A stretch of 64,000 bases of DNA, from the NCBI RefSeq assembly GCF_014201115.1, contig NZ_JACHDO010000001.1, forward strand, positions 7,626,001-7,690,000, in the 5' to 3' direction. The notes beneath the pieces are model-generated. The model was not told where the DNA came from and searched no databases. It saw nothing but the letters and a program-made list of their open reading frames with translations. A program made the translations under genes and the position numbers. Source of the stretch: Nocardiopsis metallicus. GTDB taxonomy: Bacteria > Actinomycetota > Actinomycetes > Streptosporangiales > Streptosporangiaceae. This document shows, piece by piece, positions 1 to 8,202 of this stretch. The stretch's first letter is position 1. Each line of letters begins with the position of its first letter.

Positions 1-450
1 CCAGGGCGTCAGGCGTGCGGGCACCCAGCGGCGGGCCCGATCCCGGTACCAGGCCACCAGTGCCGCAGCCGGGTCCGGACCGTACGCCACCGAAGGGTGC
101 ACGCGGATCCGGCCGCCGTTGAAGTGCACGCCCTCGACCTCGTCGGTGACCTTCAGCCGGTACCGGCGCCCCAGATAGTCGAAACCCTCCCCCGAGACGA
201 ACTCCCGCTGCGGCTGCCGTGAGAGCAGCACGTCCTTCTCCGCGAGCTTGTCCCGCACCCAGTGCCGCTTCCGGCGCACCCACTCCTCGACCCGCGCCCA
301 CTCGGTCCCCGTCGGCACATGCAGGTGCAGGGCCCCGCCCCGGTCGACCGTGATCCCCACGGTGCCGCGCCGCTCCGAGACGTGGACCGAGAACACCAGC
401 TCTTCCAGTCGCAGCAGTTCAGGCGGGCGGGTAACCAGGGACGCGGGCAT
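1..450 (-). CDS. YgjP/M48-like metallopeptidase, N-terminal part, cut by window edge
   Basis: Only the first 150 codons are inside the window; the reading frame runs off at base 1 without a stop. The ATG at 448-450 (reverse strand) opens a frame that stays open with actinobacterial codon bias. The visible protein has a short beta-rich start, then a WARVEEWVRRKRHWVRDK helix (about residues 50-67), then a GRRYRLKV strand and a helix ending in WYRDRARRW. This order is that of DUF45/YgjP-like zinc metallopeptidases, whose HExxH motif lies further C-terminal and would be outside the window. It is divergent from the DUF2786 gene, with 199 bp between the starts. The family is an inference from the N-terminal pattern, and the catalytic residues cannot be checked. 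Confidence 0.6.
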   Translation of the reverse strand, partial: MPASLVTRPPELLRLEELVFSVHVSERRGTVGITVDRGGALHLHVPTGTEWARVEEWVRRKRHWVRDKLAEKDVLLSRQPQREFVSGEGFDYLGRRYRLKVTDEVEGVHFNGGRIRVHPSVAYGPDPAAALVAWYRDRARRWVPARLTPW

Positions 451-649
451 GCTGACCAGGCTAGAGCACGTGTGGCGAACCCGCGCGGACCTCCTCGCAC
501 GGAGCAGCCGCGACTGATGACAGGTGCGGGCAGGTCACACCCGGTGGAGACGGAGCGGTACGGGACGAGGGGCGCGAGTTTCCCATAAAGCACCTCACGG
601 AGGCGGCCGCGATGGAACACTTTCAGTCGAAACCGAGTTCGAGAAGTGG

Positions 650-2002
650 ATGAGGCCTGTGGGCAAGACAAACCGCGATCGTCGCCGCGCCAAGCAGAAG
701 AAGGTACGTGAACAACAGCGGCGCCGTCGAAGCTCCAGGCAGGACGGGCAGTTCGGCACCCTCTCAGAGCGGGAGATGGTACTGGCCGTGATCCGGTCGG
801 CCCTGGCCCACTGCGACTGTGGCCAGTGCCCTGACAACCCTTTGGCGGAGGCCGCTTCGCTGTTGGCACAGGAGACGGAGCCCCAATGGCTGCGGGCGGT
901 GGACAAGACCCTGTTCGGTGAACTCGTCGACGCGGTGGGTCGGGTGTGGCCACGGGGCTGGCAACCCGCCGAACTCGTGCGGCTGACCCGCCGGGCGAGC
1001 ACCCCTCAGGCCGCGCACCTGGTCACGGACATGGTCATCGCGGAGAACCGGCACCACGCCGAGGCCCGTACAGCACCCGAGTGGGCCGCTCAGGTCCGTG
1101 AACTCGGAGAACAGTGGTGGGGAACCGGCGCCGACCACGCGGCGCTGTTCACCGAAAAACACGGCCTCACCCGTCAGGCCTACATCGAGTCGGCCCTCCA
1201 AGCCTTGGAGTTCCTGGACGGCCTTCCCGAGATCCAGGTCCTCCTGCCGATTCCGGGAACGGCCCGCCCCGCTCCGGAACAGGCCCGGTCCCAGGCCGAT
1301 CCCGGCAAGCTCGCCCGGATCCGCGCGTTGCTGGCCAAGGCGGAGGCCACCGAGTTCCAGGAGGAGGCCGAAGCGCTCTCCGAACGGGCTCAGCAGATGA
1401 TGGTCCGCCACAGCATCGACTACGCCGCACTGGAAGCAGAGCAGGGAACCGTTACGGAGGTGGGCGGACGCCGTCTGCCCCTGGACGCTCCCTATGAGGA
1501 CCTCAAGGCGATGCTGCTCGACATCGTCGCGCAGGCCAACCACTGCCGAGCGGTGTGGCACAAACACCTGGGCATGTGCACGGTGATGGGCTTCCCCAAC
1601 GACGTGAACATGGTGGAACTCCTGTTCACCTCCTTGCTGGTCCAGGCCACCACCGCGATGCGGCGTGCCGGTACCGTCCGCGACTCCGGGGGCCGGTCCA
1701 GGACCCGCTCCTTCCGCACCTCCTTCCTGCTCGCCTTCAACGAGCGCATCGGAGAGCGGCTCGCCGAGTCGGCAGGGGCCGAGGAACGTAAGGCGGTGGA
1801 CGAATACGCCCGCGCGGGCACCGACCTGCTGCCCGTGCTGGCCTCACGCGAGACCAAGGTGGAGGAGGCCGTGGCCGAGGCGTTCCCCGAGCTGGAGTCG
1901 GCCCAGGTGCGTCGGGTGTCCAGCTGGCGGGGATGGTCCGCGGGCCGGTCCGCCGCTGATGCGGCGAGCCTGCACAAGGGTGAGCGGATCCAGGCCGGCT
2001 GA
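650..2002 (+). CDS. DUF2786 domain protein
   Basis: Protein of about 450 residues with a basic N-terminus (GKTNRDRRRAKQKK) and a clear DUF2786 segment at about residues 218-260 (KLARIRALLAKAEATE... followed by MVRHSIDYAALEAE). A second conserved-looking stretch near residue 350 (RTRSFRTSFLLAFNERIGERL) is typical of the longer actinobacterial members. The biochemical function of DUF2786 is not known to me; members occur in bacteria and phages. The ATG at 650 was chosen because the basic start follows directly; GTG at 659 is an equally good alternative. The frame also stays open upstream to 524, but that part looks non-coding. It stands alone, followed by an inverted repeat that may end transcription. 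Confidence 0.75.
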   Translation: MRPVGKTNRDRRRAKQKKVREQQRRRRSSRQDGQFGTLSEREMVLAVIRSALAHCDCGQCPDNPLAEAASLLAQETEPQWLRAVDKTLFGELVDAVGRVWPRGWQPAELVRLTRRASTPQAAHLVTDMVIAENRHHAEARTAPEWAAQVRELGEQWWGTGADHAALFTEKHGLTRQAYIESALQALEFLDGLPEIQVLLPIPGTARPAPEQARSQADPGKLARIRALLAKAEATEFQEEAEALSERAQQMMVRHSIDYAALEAEQGTVTEVGGRRLPLDAPYEDLKAMLLDIVAQANHCRAVWHKHLGMCTVMGFPNDVNMVELLFTSLLVQATTAMRRAGTVRDSGGRSRTRSFRTSFLLAFNERIGERLAESAGAEERKAVDEYARAGTDLLPVLASRETKVEEAVAEAFPELESAQVRRVSSWRGWSAGRSAADAASLHKGERIQAG

Positions 2003-2056
2003 GCGCCCGGTGCGGCGGGTTTGTAGTAGCGGCGCTCTGCGTTCGAGGCGTGCGGT

Positions 2057-2091
2057 GGAGCTCACCGAAGAGCTTCCGCTCCGTGAGCTCC
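2057..2091 (+). terminator. inverted repeat after the DUF2786 gene
   Basis: GGAGCTCAC at 2057-2065 pairs with GTGAGCTCC at 2083-2091, with a 17-nt loop. It lies 55 bp after the stop codon and has no T run. It is a plausible but weak terminator. The rest of 2003-2197 shows nothing else. Confidence 0.35.
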
Positions 2092-2197
2092 GCTACTCGA
2101 AGTCACGCAGTAGGGCCAGGGAGACCCAAGGTCAGGTGCTCAGCTAGCACACCAGGTAGTCGGCTGTGCCATTCCCGTTCGGTGCAGGGCGGCAGAA

Positions 2198-2458
2198 TCA
2201 GCGGTCGTATACGTCACCACGAGGACCAACCTTGATGACCACGACGGTAATTTGACCGTCATCGACGGTATAAACCACCCGGTGGTCTCCGACCCGAATA
2301 CGGTAGCCGTCTCTGGCCTTCAGCTTCTTGCAGCCGTCTGGTCGGGGAGCGTCAGCAAGGTCGGCGATGGCTGCGACGACGCGTTTACGTATAGGACCAT
2401 CGAGCCTGCGCAACTCCTTACGAGCTGAAGCCTTGATTTCGACCTTGTAAAGACTCAC
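2198..2458 (-). CDS. type II toxin, RelE/ParE family
   Basis: An 86-aa protein with the compact RelE/ParE pattern: an ARKELRRL helix near residue 12, a KKLKARDGYRIRVGDHRVVY core at about 44-63, and the terminal strand VVVIKVGPRGDVYD. RelE-type toxins cleave mRNA in the ribosomal A site, whereas ParE members poison gyrase; the GDHRVVY..VIKVG.R..VY pattern is closer to the RelE branch. The start ATG overlaps the stop of the upstream antitoxin by 4 bp, so the two are translationally coupled. Which target it hits cannot be told from the sequence. Confidence 0.85.
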   Translation of the reverse strand: MSLYKVEIKASARKELRRLDGPIRKRVVAAIADLADAPRPDGCKKLKARDGYRIRVGDHRVVYTVDDGQITVVVIKVGPRGDVYDR

Positions 2459-2640
2459 TCGTAGTCTTCGAACCGGAAGGGAACTGTTTCCTCGTCGGAT
2501 CGAGCGTGGATCACCGCGCTGTCTGCTGCGTCTTCCAGTTCCTCCAGATACGCTGCGGACACCAGCACCAGGCCGCGTTCTGCGAGCGCTTCGGCAAGTT
2601 CGGCGGCCATACCGCCTGGTTCGATGGGTGCAGCTGACAT
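2455..2640 (-). CDS. antitoxin of the RelE-type pair
   Basis: A 61-aa acidic protein (from the ATG at 2638-2640) that lies first in a two-gene operon with the RelE-like toxin. The N-terminus (MSAAPIEPGG) leads into helices AELAEALAERG and AYLEELEDAADSA, and the C-terminus is strongly acidic (RSDEETVPFRFEDYE), as expected for a neutralising tail. The frame extends upstream to 2715, but the ATG at 2640 has an AGAGAAATC site close by and gives a protein of the usual antitoxin length. The position, coupling and charge support the role; the fold class (Phd/YefM-like) is inferred. Confidence 0.7.
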   Translation of the reverse strand: MSAAPIEPGGMAAELAEALAERGLVLVSAAYLEELEDAADSAVIHARSDEETVPFRFEDYE

Positions 2641-2951
2641 GGTGATTTCTCTCCGTTCGCCGGGCCTCTCCACTCTACGCATGGCTCCTCGGATCGTGAG
2701 CTCGAAGAGCGGCAAGACTGATGTGGTTCTGGCCCCGGTGTCGAAGAACGAGCGGTACGAGATGTGCCTGTCGCCGCGAGCGGATCGGCAGGCACATCTT
2801 CGGCCTCGATGTTCCTGTGACCTGGGTCTCAGGCGTACCCCTACAACTCCGCCGCCCGCTCTTCTGTGCGCCCCGGCTCCTGATCAGGCACCCCTCATAT
2901 CGGACAATGGACGGTGATCCGCTCTCTACGCCTCCCCGAGGGGAACCACGC
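2641..2951. other. divergent intergenic region between antitoxin and bioY
   Basis: This stretch holds the promoters of the toxin-antitoxin pair (leftward) and of bioY (rightward). The only structure I see is GATGTGCCTG at 2761-2770 pairing with CAGGCACATC at 2789-2798 (10-bp arms, 18-nt loop). No BirA- or BioQ-type operator was recognised. Confidence 0.4.
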
Positions 2952-3611
2952 ATGCCCACCACAGTGACGGCCCACGTCCGCTATCGGGGCCTGACCTCGC
3001 GCGACCTCGCACTCGTCGCCGTGTTCGCCGCGCTCATCGCCGCGCTCAGCGTCACCGTCGCCATCCCCATCCCGTTCTCCCCGGTGCCCATCACCCTCCA
3101 GACCCTGGGCATCATGCTCGCCCCCAGCCTCCTGGGCTGGAAGCGCGGCAGCCTCGCCGTGGCCACCTTCCTCGCCCTCGGCCTGGCCGGTCTGCCCCTC
3201 TTCGCGGGCGGCCGGGGCGGGCTCGCGGTCCTGGCCGGGCCCTCCGCCGGGTTCATCGTCAGCTGGATCTTCGCCGCCCTGGTCATCGGCCTGCTCACCG
3301 ACCTCATGGTCCGCAGGGGCAAGTACAGCTTCTGGCAGGGCCTGGTCATCAACGCCCTCGGCGGCATCATCGTCATCTACGCCATCGGTGTCCCCTGGAT
3401 GGCCGTGGTGCTCGGTGACGCCGTCCTGGCCTCGCTGCTGTCCATGGCCGTCTTCCTGCCCGGCGACATCGTCAAGGCCGTGCTCACCGCCGCCATCGCC
3501 GGCGCCGTCTTCCGCGCCTACCCGATCCCGCCCGCGGGCCGCCCCGTCGCCGACGAGAGCGCTGACGCCGCCGCTGACGGCACCGGCACCTCGCGGGATA
3601 AGAACGCCTGA
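2952..3611 (+). CDS. bioY: biotin transporter BioY, S component of an ECF transporter
   Basis: A 219-aa integral membrane protein with about six hydrophobic segments. After a short cytoplasmic start (MPTTVTAHVRYRG) come AVFAALIAALSV, the BioY signature around PIPFSPVPITLQTLGIMLA (residues about 35-55), then LGLAGLPLF and a GPSAGFIVSWIF segment. BioY binds biotin in the membrane and is energised by the ATPase and T component encoded next. The ATG at 2952 was chosen over an upstream in-frame ATG at 2907 because GAGGGGAA sits just before it. The stop codon TGA overlaps the ATG of bioM by one base, the first link of a tightly coupled three-gene operon. Confidence 0.93.
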   Translation: MPTTVTAHVRYRGLTSRDLALVAVFAALIAALSVTVAIPIPFSPVPITLQTLGIMLAPSLLGWKRGSLAVATFLALGLAGLPLFAGGRGGLAVLAGPSAGFIVSWIFAALVIGLLTDLMVRRGKYSFWQGLVINALGGIIVIYAIGVPWMAVVLGDAVLASLLSMAVFLPGDIVKAVLTAAIAGAVFRAYPIPPAGRPVADESADAAADGTGTSRDKNA

Positions 3612-4345
3612 TGCTCCGCCTCGAGGGGGTCTCCCACTCCTACGAAAGCCGCGCCGTCCTGCGCGACATCAGCCTCGACCTCGCCGAACACCGCATCGGC
3701 GTGATCGGGGCGAACGGATCGGGCAAGTCCACGCTCGCCCGCACCCTCAACGGACTCGTCCTACCGGACCGGGGCCGTGTGTCGCTGGGGGAGTGGGACA
3801 CCCGGCGACACGCCAGGCACATCCGGCGCCGCGTCGGTTTAGTCTTCTCCGACGCCGCCAACCAGATCATCATGCCGACGGTCGTCGAGGACGTGGAGAT
3901 CGGACTGCGCTCCCTGCGCCTGGGCCGGGCCGAGACCGCCCGGCGGGTCGACGCCGCCCTGGAGCGCTACGGCCTCGCCGACCACCGCGACCACCCCGGA
4001 CACCTGCTCTCCGGCGGGCAGAAACAGCTGCTCGCGCTGGCCTCGGTCCTGGTCACCGAGCCCGAGGTCCTGGTCTGCGACGAGCCCACCACCCTGCTCG
4101 ACCTGCGCAACACCCGCATGGTCCACCGCACCCTGGACGGGCTCGACCAGCAGGTCCTCCTCTTCACCCACGACCTCGACCTGCTCACGGGGTTCGACCG
4201 GGTCCTGGTCATGGACGACGGCCGGGTGGCCTTCGACGGCGCCCCCGCCGACGCGGTGTCCTTCTACACCGAGCTCATGGACAGCCGACCCCTGGAACCT
4301 GGGGCCGACGCCGTCCACGAGCCCGAACCCGGAGCGGCCCCGTGA
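3611..4345 (+). CDS. bioM: biotin ECF transporter ATPase (BioM/EcfA)
   Basis: A 244-aa ABC ATPase. Walker A GANGSGKST is at about residues 34-42, the signature LSGGQKQ at about 133-139, Walker B VLVCDEP at about 154-160, and the H-loop HD follows LLFTHD. The Q-loop region reads VFSDAANQIIMPTVVEDV; the MPTV..DV pattern after it is typical of the EcfA proteins that pair with BioY. It hydrolyses ATP on the cytoplasmic side to drive biotin uptake. It overlaps bioY by one base and bioN by four, so expression is coupled. Only one ATPase gene is present, as usual for BioMNY systems, which form a homodimeric motor. Confidence 0.93.
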   Translation: MLRLEGVSHSYESRAVLRDISLDLAEHRIGVIGANGSGKSTLARTLNGLVLPDRGRVSLGEWDTRRHARHIRRRVGLVFSDAANQIIMPTVVEDVEIGLRSLRLGRAETARRVDAALERYGLADHRDHPGHLLSGGQKQLLALASVLVTEPEVLVCDEPTTLLDLRNTRMVHRTLDGLDQQVLLFTHDLDLLTGFDRVLVMDDGRVAFDGAPADAVSFYTELMDSRPLEPGADAVHEPEPGAAP

Positions 4346-5004
4346 GCGTGATCGGGCTGTACGTCCCCGGTACCGGGCCGCTGCACCGGATCACCGCCGC
4401 ACCCAAACTCCTCGTACTGCTGCTCATCGGTGCCGCCCTGCTGATCGCCGCCGACCTCTGGGCGGCCCTGGGCGCCCTCGCCGTGAGCCTGGTCCTGTAC
4501 CCGGCCGTCGGCCTGCACCCGCGCCGGGCCCTCGGGGTGCTGCGCGCCCTGTGGCCGTTCCTGCTGGCGATCGGGGTGTTCCAGACCCTGTTCGCGGGTG
4601 CCTGGGAGGAAGGCGTCCGGCTCTGTGCCCAGCTCGCCGCACTCGTCCTGCTCGCCAACGCCGTCACCCTCACCACGCGCGTGCGCGAGATGCTCGACCT
4701 CTTCGAACGCCTCGCCCGGCCGCTGCGCCGCGTGGGGGTCAACCCCGACCGGGTCGCCCTGGTCCTCGCCCTGACCATCCGGTCCATCCCGATGGTCGCC
4801 ACCGCCTGGCAGGCCGCCCGCGAGGGCTACCGCGCCCGTGGCCTCTCCGGCCGCCCGCACCTGCTCGTGGTGCCGGTGATCGTCCAGCTGCTCCGGATGG
4901 CCGACGCCACCGGTGAGGCGCTCGTGGCCCGGGGGATCGACGAGGACACCTCCGCTCGCGAGGACATCCGGCGCCCCGCGGACCCCCGCGCCTCCCGGAA
5001 CTGA
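4342..5004 (+). CDS. bioN: ECF transporter transmembrane component (BioN/EcfT)
   Basis: A 220-aa membrane protein starting at a GTG (4342) that overlaps the bioM stop as GTGA. It has four to five hydrophobic segments in the first 130 residues. The two Ala-Arg-Gly coupling helices of EcfT proteins are present: GYRARGLSG near residue 165 and ALVARGID near residue 197. These transmit ATP hydrolysis to BioY. No further gene follows in the operon; 209 bp separate it from the serine hydrolase. Confidence 0.92.
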   Translation: MSVIGLYVPGTGPLHRITAAPKLLVLLLIGAALLIAADLWAALGALAVSLVLYPAVGLHPRRALGVLRALWPFLLAIGVFQTLFAGAWEEGVRLCAQLAALVLLANAVTLTTRVREMLDLFERLARPLRRVGVNPDRVALVLALTIRSIPMVATAWQAAREGYRARGLSGRPHLLVVPVIVQLLRMADATGEALVARGIDEDTSAREDIRRPADPRASRN

Positions 5005-5213
5005 ACCGGCGCCACGGGCCGAACCGGCTCCCGAGGGCCGAACCGGCCCCACGAACGTTCCGTTCGCGCTGGCATCCTCCTGAAACACAGCTGTAAGACC
5101 AGCCCGGAAGAGCGATACCGATTCAGTATCGGACGGGTGATTTGCGCAGAGTATCTGGGGATAATGTCCGGCACAAAAACATCCCCCAAGGTACAAAGCG
5201 AACCGGTGATCGT

Positions 5214-6212
5214 GTGAACCGGCGTCCCTCCGCCGACCGACGGGTCTGGTCCGTCACGACGGCCGTCCTCGTCGTCCTCATCATGGCTCTGGCCCTGCCC
5301 GGGGCGCTCTCCGCGAACGACGCCACCCTGACCCCCGACACGGCGCTCCTCAACCAGCTGTCCGCCCGGGCCCACCTGACGCTTCCGCCCTTCGCCCCGG
5401 TCACCGCTCCGGCGGAGGGCGGAAGCGCGCTGCCCCCGGGCGAGCGGGCCGCCCTCACCGAGCGGATCGCGGCCATCGACGCCGAACACGGAGCGCACTT
5501 CGGGATCGCGGTCCAGGACCTGCGCACCGGGACGACCTACAGCTACAACCCGCATCACCGGTTCCCCACCGCGAGCGTGGCCAAGCTGACCGTGCTCACC
5601 ATGTTCCTCATGCAGGCCGAGGAGGAGGGCCGCGAACTCACCGCCGCAGAGCGCGCCGAGGCCGAACAGATGATCCGGTACAGCGACAACTCCGTCACCG
5701 ACGGGTTCTACTCCCGGCTGGGCTTCACCGACGGCTTCGTCCGCCACGCGGGCGACCTCGGGTTCACCGGTACCGAACCCCACCCGGGCGGCAGCTGGGG
5801 CTCCACCATGACCACCCCCGCCGACCAGGTCCGCCTGTTGCGCGCCCTGTACACCGACGAAGGCCCGCTCTCCCCGCAAGACCGCGCCCACGTCCGCGGA
5901 CTCATGGAGGGCGTGGCGCCCGAACAGGCCTGGGGCGTGTCCGCGGCGGCCGCTGCGGGGGACACCGTCGGGCTCAAGAACGGCTGGACCCCGAGGTCCT
6001 CCAACGGCGGCCTGTGGAACGTCAACAGCGTCGGGTACGTCAGCGGCCCCGAGCACGAGTACCTCGTGGCGGTCCTGTCCGACGGCAACCCCGACTACAC
6101 CTCGGGGGTCGCCCTCCTGGAGCTGCTGGTCACCGAGGTCATCGCGGCCATCGAGGCCCCCGCCGCCCCTGATGGCGCACACTCCCACGACACCTCCGCC
6201 ACCGCCCGCTAG
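5214..6212 (+). CDS. secreted or anchored serine hydrolase, class A beta-lactamase fold
   Basis: About 332 aa from the GTG at 5214; the frame also stays open to 5142. An N-terminal hydrophobic segment (WSVTTAVLVVLIMALALPGAL) is a signal peptide or membrane anchor. The penicillin-interacting fold motifs are present in order: SVAK (the SxxK nucleophile motif, about residue 123), SDN (about residue 160) and KNG in place of the usual KTG/KSG near residue 258. The EPHPGGSWGSTMTTPADQV segment resembles the part after the omega loop of class A enzymes. True beta-lactamase activity is uncertain, since many actinobacterial proteins of this type are carboxypeptidase-like or of unknown substrate. It is monocistronic and followed by a cluster of hairpins. 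Confidence 0.8.
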   Translation: MNRRPSADRRVWSVTTAVLVVLIMALALPGALSANDATLTPDTALLNQLSARAHLTLPPFAPVTAPAEGGSALPPGERAALTERIAAIDAEHGAHFGIAVQDLRTGTTYSYNPHHRFPTASVAKLTVLTMFLMQAEEEGRELTAAERAEAEQMIRYSDNSVTDGFYSRLGFTDGFVRHAGDLGFTGTEPHPGGSWGSTMTTPADQVRLLRALYTDEGPLSPQDRAHVRGLMEGVAPEQAWGVSAAAAAGDTVGLKNGWTPRSSNGGLWNVNSVGYVSGPEHEYLVAVLSDGNPDYTSGVALLELLVTEVIAAIEAPAAPDGAHSHDTSATAR

Positions 6213-6329
6213 ATCGTTGACGGGGCCCCACCGGCCCACTGTCTCACCGGCCCACCGGCCCACCGGCCCACCGGCGGAACGGCGGCTGAGGAGGCGCGGA
6301 TCCGTTCAGGGAGGGTTCCGGTCCCCTTT

Positions 6330-6399
6330 CCCCCGATGATCTTGCTACCAGGAGCGAGTTCGGCGCCGAACTCGCTCCTGGTAGCAAGATCATCGGGGG
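6330..6399. repeat. perfect 70-bp palindrome
   Basis: Bases 6330-6364 are the exact reverse complement of 6365-6399, with no loop. The arms begin CCCCCGATGATCTTGCTACC and meet at GGCGCC. The match stops exactly at 6329/6400 (T against T). Perfect uninterrupted palindromes of this length are normally unstable, so this is either a recently arrived element or a conserved structure. It lies between the convergent serine hydrolase and fabG genes. Confidence 0.9.
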
Positions 6400-6433
6400 T
6401 GTGGGGGGTTTGGACGCACGGGACAGGCCGCCG

Positions 6434-6475
6434 GTAGCCGACGGGGTGGCCGGAACCGGCCACCCCGTCGGCTAC
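6434..6475. terminator. 20-bp perfect inverted repeat
   Basis: Arms 6434-6453 (GTAGCCGACGGGGTGGCCGG) and 6456-6475 are exactly complementary around a central AA. No T run follows. It is the second of three strong hairpins between two convergent genes and may act as a bidirectional terminator. Confidence 0.6.
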
Positions 6476-6500
6476 CTCTCGCACGGCTGCCTCTCGCACG

Positions 6501-6536
6501 GCGGGGCCCCGTCGGAGAACTCCGACGGGGCCCCGC
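6501..6536. terminator. terminator hairpin of fabG (and possibly of the serine hydrolase)
   Basis: A 17-bp perfect stem (GCGGGGCCCCGTCGGAG at 6501-6517 with 6520-6536) closes over two bases, 40 bp after the fabG stop on the reverse strand. There is no U tract, as is common in GC-rich actinobacteria. Confidence 0.65.
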
Positions 6537-6576
6537 TCGCTGTTCCGCTGAGGGCGGGCGGCTGAGCCCGGGGCCG

Positions 6577-7335
6577 TTAGTCCAGAGGACCACCGGCGAC
6601 GTACAGGACCTGCCCGGACACGAACCCGGCGTCCTCGCCGCTGAAGAACGCGACGGCGTTGGCGATGTCCTCCGGGTGGCCGACCCGCTGGACCGGGATC
6701 TCAGCGGACTTGAAGGCCTTCATGTCCTCGTACTTGACGCCGATCCGCTCGGCGGTGGCGCGGGTCATCGCGGTCTCGATGAACCCGGGTGCGACCGCGT
6801 TGCAGGTGATACCGAACTTGCCGAGCTCGATCGCGAGGGTCTTGGTGAAGCCCTGCAGACCCGCCTTGGCGGCCGAGTAGTTCGCCTGACCGCGGTTGCC
6901 CAGCGCCGAGGAGCTGGACAGGTTCACGATCCGGCCCCACTTGGCTTCGGTCATGTGGGCCTGGGCGGCCTTGCTCATCAGGAACGAACCACGCAGGTGG
7001 ACGTTCATGACGGTGTCCCAGTCGTCGGCGGACATCTTGAACAGGAGGTTGTCCCGCAGCACCCCCGCGTTGTTCACGAGGATGGCGGGCGGGCCGAGCC
7101 GCTCGGCCACGGTGTCGACGGCGGCGGTCACCTGGTCGGCGTCGGAGACGTCACAGCCCACCGCGACGGCCTTGCCGCCGTCGGCCGTGATGCGGTCCAC
7201 GACCTCCTGGGCGTCGGACTCCTTCAGGTCCAGCACGGCCACCGAGCGGCCCTCACGGGCCAGGCGCTCGGCGACCCCGGCACCGATACCGCGGGCCGCG
7301 CCGGTCACGATCGCCACACGAGGCGTTGGGGACAT
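6577..7335 (-). CDS. fabG: 3-oxoacyl-ACP reductase-like short-chain dehydrogenase
   Basis: A 252-aa NAD(P)-dependent short-chain dehydrogenase. The cofactor motif TGAARGIG is at about residues 11-18, the NNAG motif near 89, the catalytic Ser in NLSSSSALG near 140, and Tyr/Lys in YSAAKAG near 154-160. The C-terminus GEDAGFVSGQVLYVAGG is the usual FabG ending. Such proteins reduce 3-oxoacyl-ACP or related ketones; the exact substrate is not decided by sequence. The ATG at 7335 was chosen because it has GGAGGTAA seven bases upstream; the frame stays open to 7479 without a ribosome site. It is a single gene, terminated by the strong hairpin downstream. Confidence 0.88.
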   Translation of the reverse strand: MSPTPRVAIVTGAARGIGAGVAERLAREGRSVAVLDLKESDAQEVVDRITADGGKAVAVGCDVSDADQVTAAVDTVAERLGPPAILVNNAGVLRDNLLFKMSADDWDTVMNVHLRGSFLMSKAAQAHMTEAKWGRIVNLSSSSALGNRGQANYSAAKAGLQGFTKTLAIELGKFGITCNAVAPGFIETAMTRATAERIGVKYEDMKAFKSAEIPVQRVGHPEDIANAVAFFSGEDAGFVSGQVLYVAGGPLD

Positions 7336-7565
7336 GGTGTTACCTCCATAATTCACGTGGTGGGCGCGAGGGAATCCTATCCGCATGCCTACCGGTCGGT
7401 ACGTGCCCGGGGGGTGGTTGCGGAGCACTTTCGAAACGCTCGGGTAACGCTTTCGCGGCAGCTCGGCGATACCTCTCACCTGCGGCCCGGCAAACCTTTC
7501 GGGTTCGTGTCCCCGTTTGCCTGCACTTTGTCGAACGGTGGCTTACGATTGCCGTCTAGACCGAG

Positions 7566-7577
7566 ATGCACGTGCAT
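7566..7577. promoter_or_regulatory. palindrome ATGCACGTGCAT upstream of the HATPase gene
   Basis: A perfect 12-bp palindrome 128 bp before the HATPase gene. The identical 12-mer recurs at 9896-9907, upstream of the DUF397 gene in the same cluster. The spacing from both genes fits an operator or activator site. Confidence 0.45.
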
Positions 7578-7704
7578 TCGGGCCGTGCACCAGCACGAGC
7601 TTTCCGCCGTTCGACGTAGTTCGGCACCGCGCGACACCGTTCGACGTCGTGCGACCCGTTCGACGGCGGACCGGAGTGCGTGGCCTCAGTGAGGAGTGAA
7701 GGGC

Positions 7705-8202
7705 ATGGAGTGTGCGGAGGCGGTGGCGAAGCCTGTCGGTGCCTGGTGGCTCAGGGTCCTGACCCACAGCTCGCGCCGCTGGAACACACCGGTCTGCGGT
7801 GACCGGCACGACGCCGTCACGTGGACCTTCGAACCCCGCCCCAGGGCGGTGTCCGCCGCCCGCGAGATTTCCGCGGCTCTGCTCCTCGAATGGGAGATGG
7901 AGTACTTGTCCGGTGATGTCGCGGTGGTCGTTTCCGAATTGGTCACCAATGCGGTGCGGCACGGCGGGCCTCTGGTCTTGACAAGGCAGGATGAGCCCGG
8001 TATTCAGCTCTCCCTGATGCGGAGCGGTAGTGAATTCATCTGTGCCGTTCGCGACGGCGGAGATCACTTGCCCCGGAGAAGGGAAGCCGATCCGACCATG
8101 GAGGGCGGTCGAGGGCTTGCCCTGGTGAGCGCTTTCGCGCGAGAGTGGGGTGTGATTCCCACGCCGTCCGGCGGAAAGTTCGTTTGGGCGCAATTCGTGT
8201 GA
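7705..8202 (+). CDS. HATPase_c_2 (RsbW-like anti-sigma/AbaA-type) regulatory protein
   Basis: A 165-aa protein with a GHKL ATP-binding domain: N box SELVTNAVRHG (about residue 78), G1 box VRDGG (about 117) and G2 box GGRGLALV (about 131). Short GHKL proteins like this are anti-sigma kinases (RsbW/SpoIIAB type) or partners of the XRE-DUF5753/DUF397 sets that affect development and antibiotic production in streptomycetes. ATG 7705 was preferred over GTG 7696 because GAGGAG lies eight bases upstream. It is followed by the XRE-DUF5753 gene on the same strand, with a DUF397 gene convergent. No sigma factor or anti-anti-sigma gene is adjacent, so the partner is unknown. Confidence 0.82.
   Translation: MECAEAVAKPVGAWWLRVLTHSSRRWNTPVCGDRHDAVTWTFEPRPRAVSAAREISAALLLEWEMEYLSGDVAVVVSELVTNAVRHGGPLVLTRQDEPGIQLSLMRSGSEFICAVRDGGDHLPRRREADPTMEGGRGLALVSAFAREWGVIPTPSGGKFVWAQFV

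Noticed and set aside
153-953. Long reverse-strand frame overlapping the window start
   Set aside because: It overlaps both the metallopeptidase start and the DUF2786 gene in antisense, is very Arg/Pro/Ser-rich and lacks any domain; the frame from 450 to 1 reads as a real protein instead.
6213-6290. Tandem CACCGGCC repeats as a CRISPR or satellite
   Set aside because: It is only a few 9-10-bp units without spacers, which is simple-sequence slippage.
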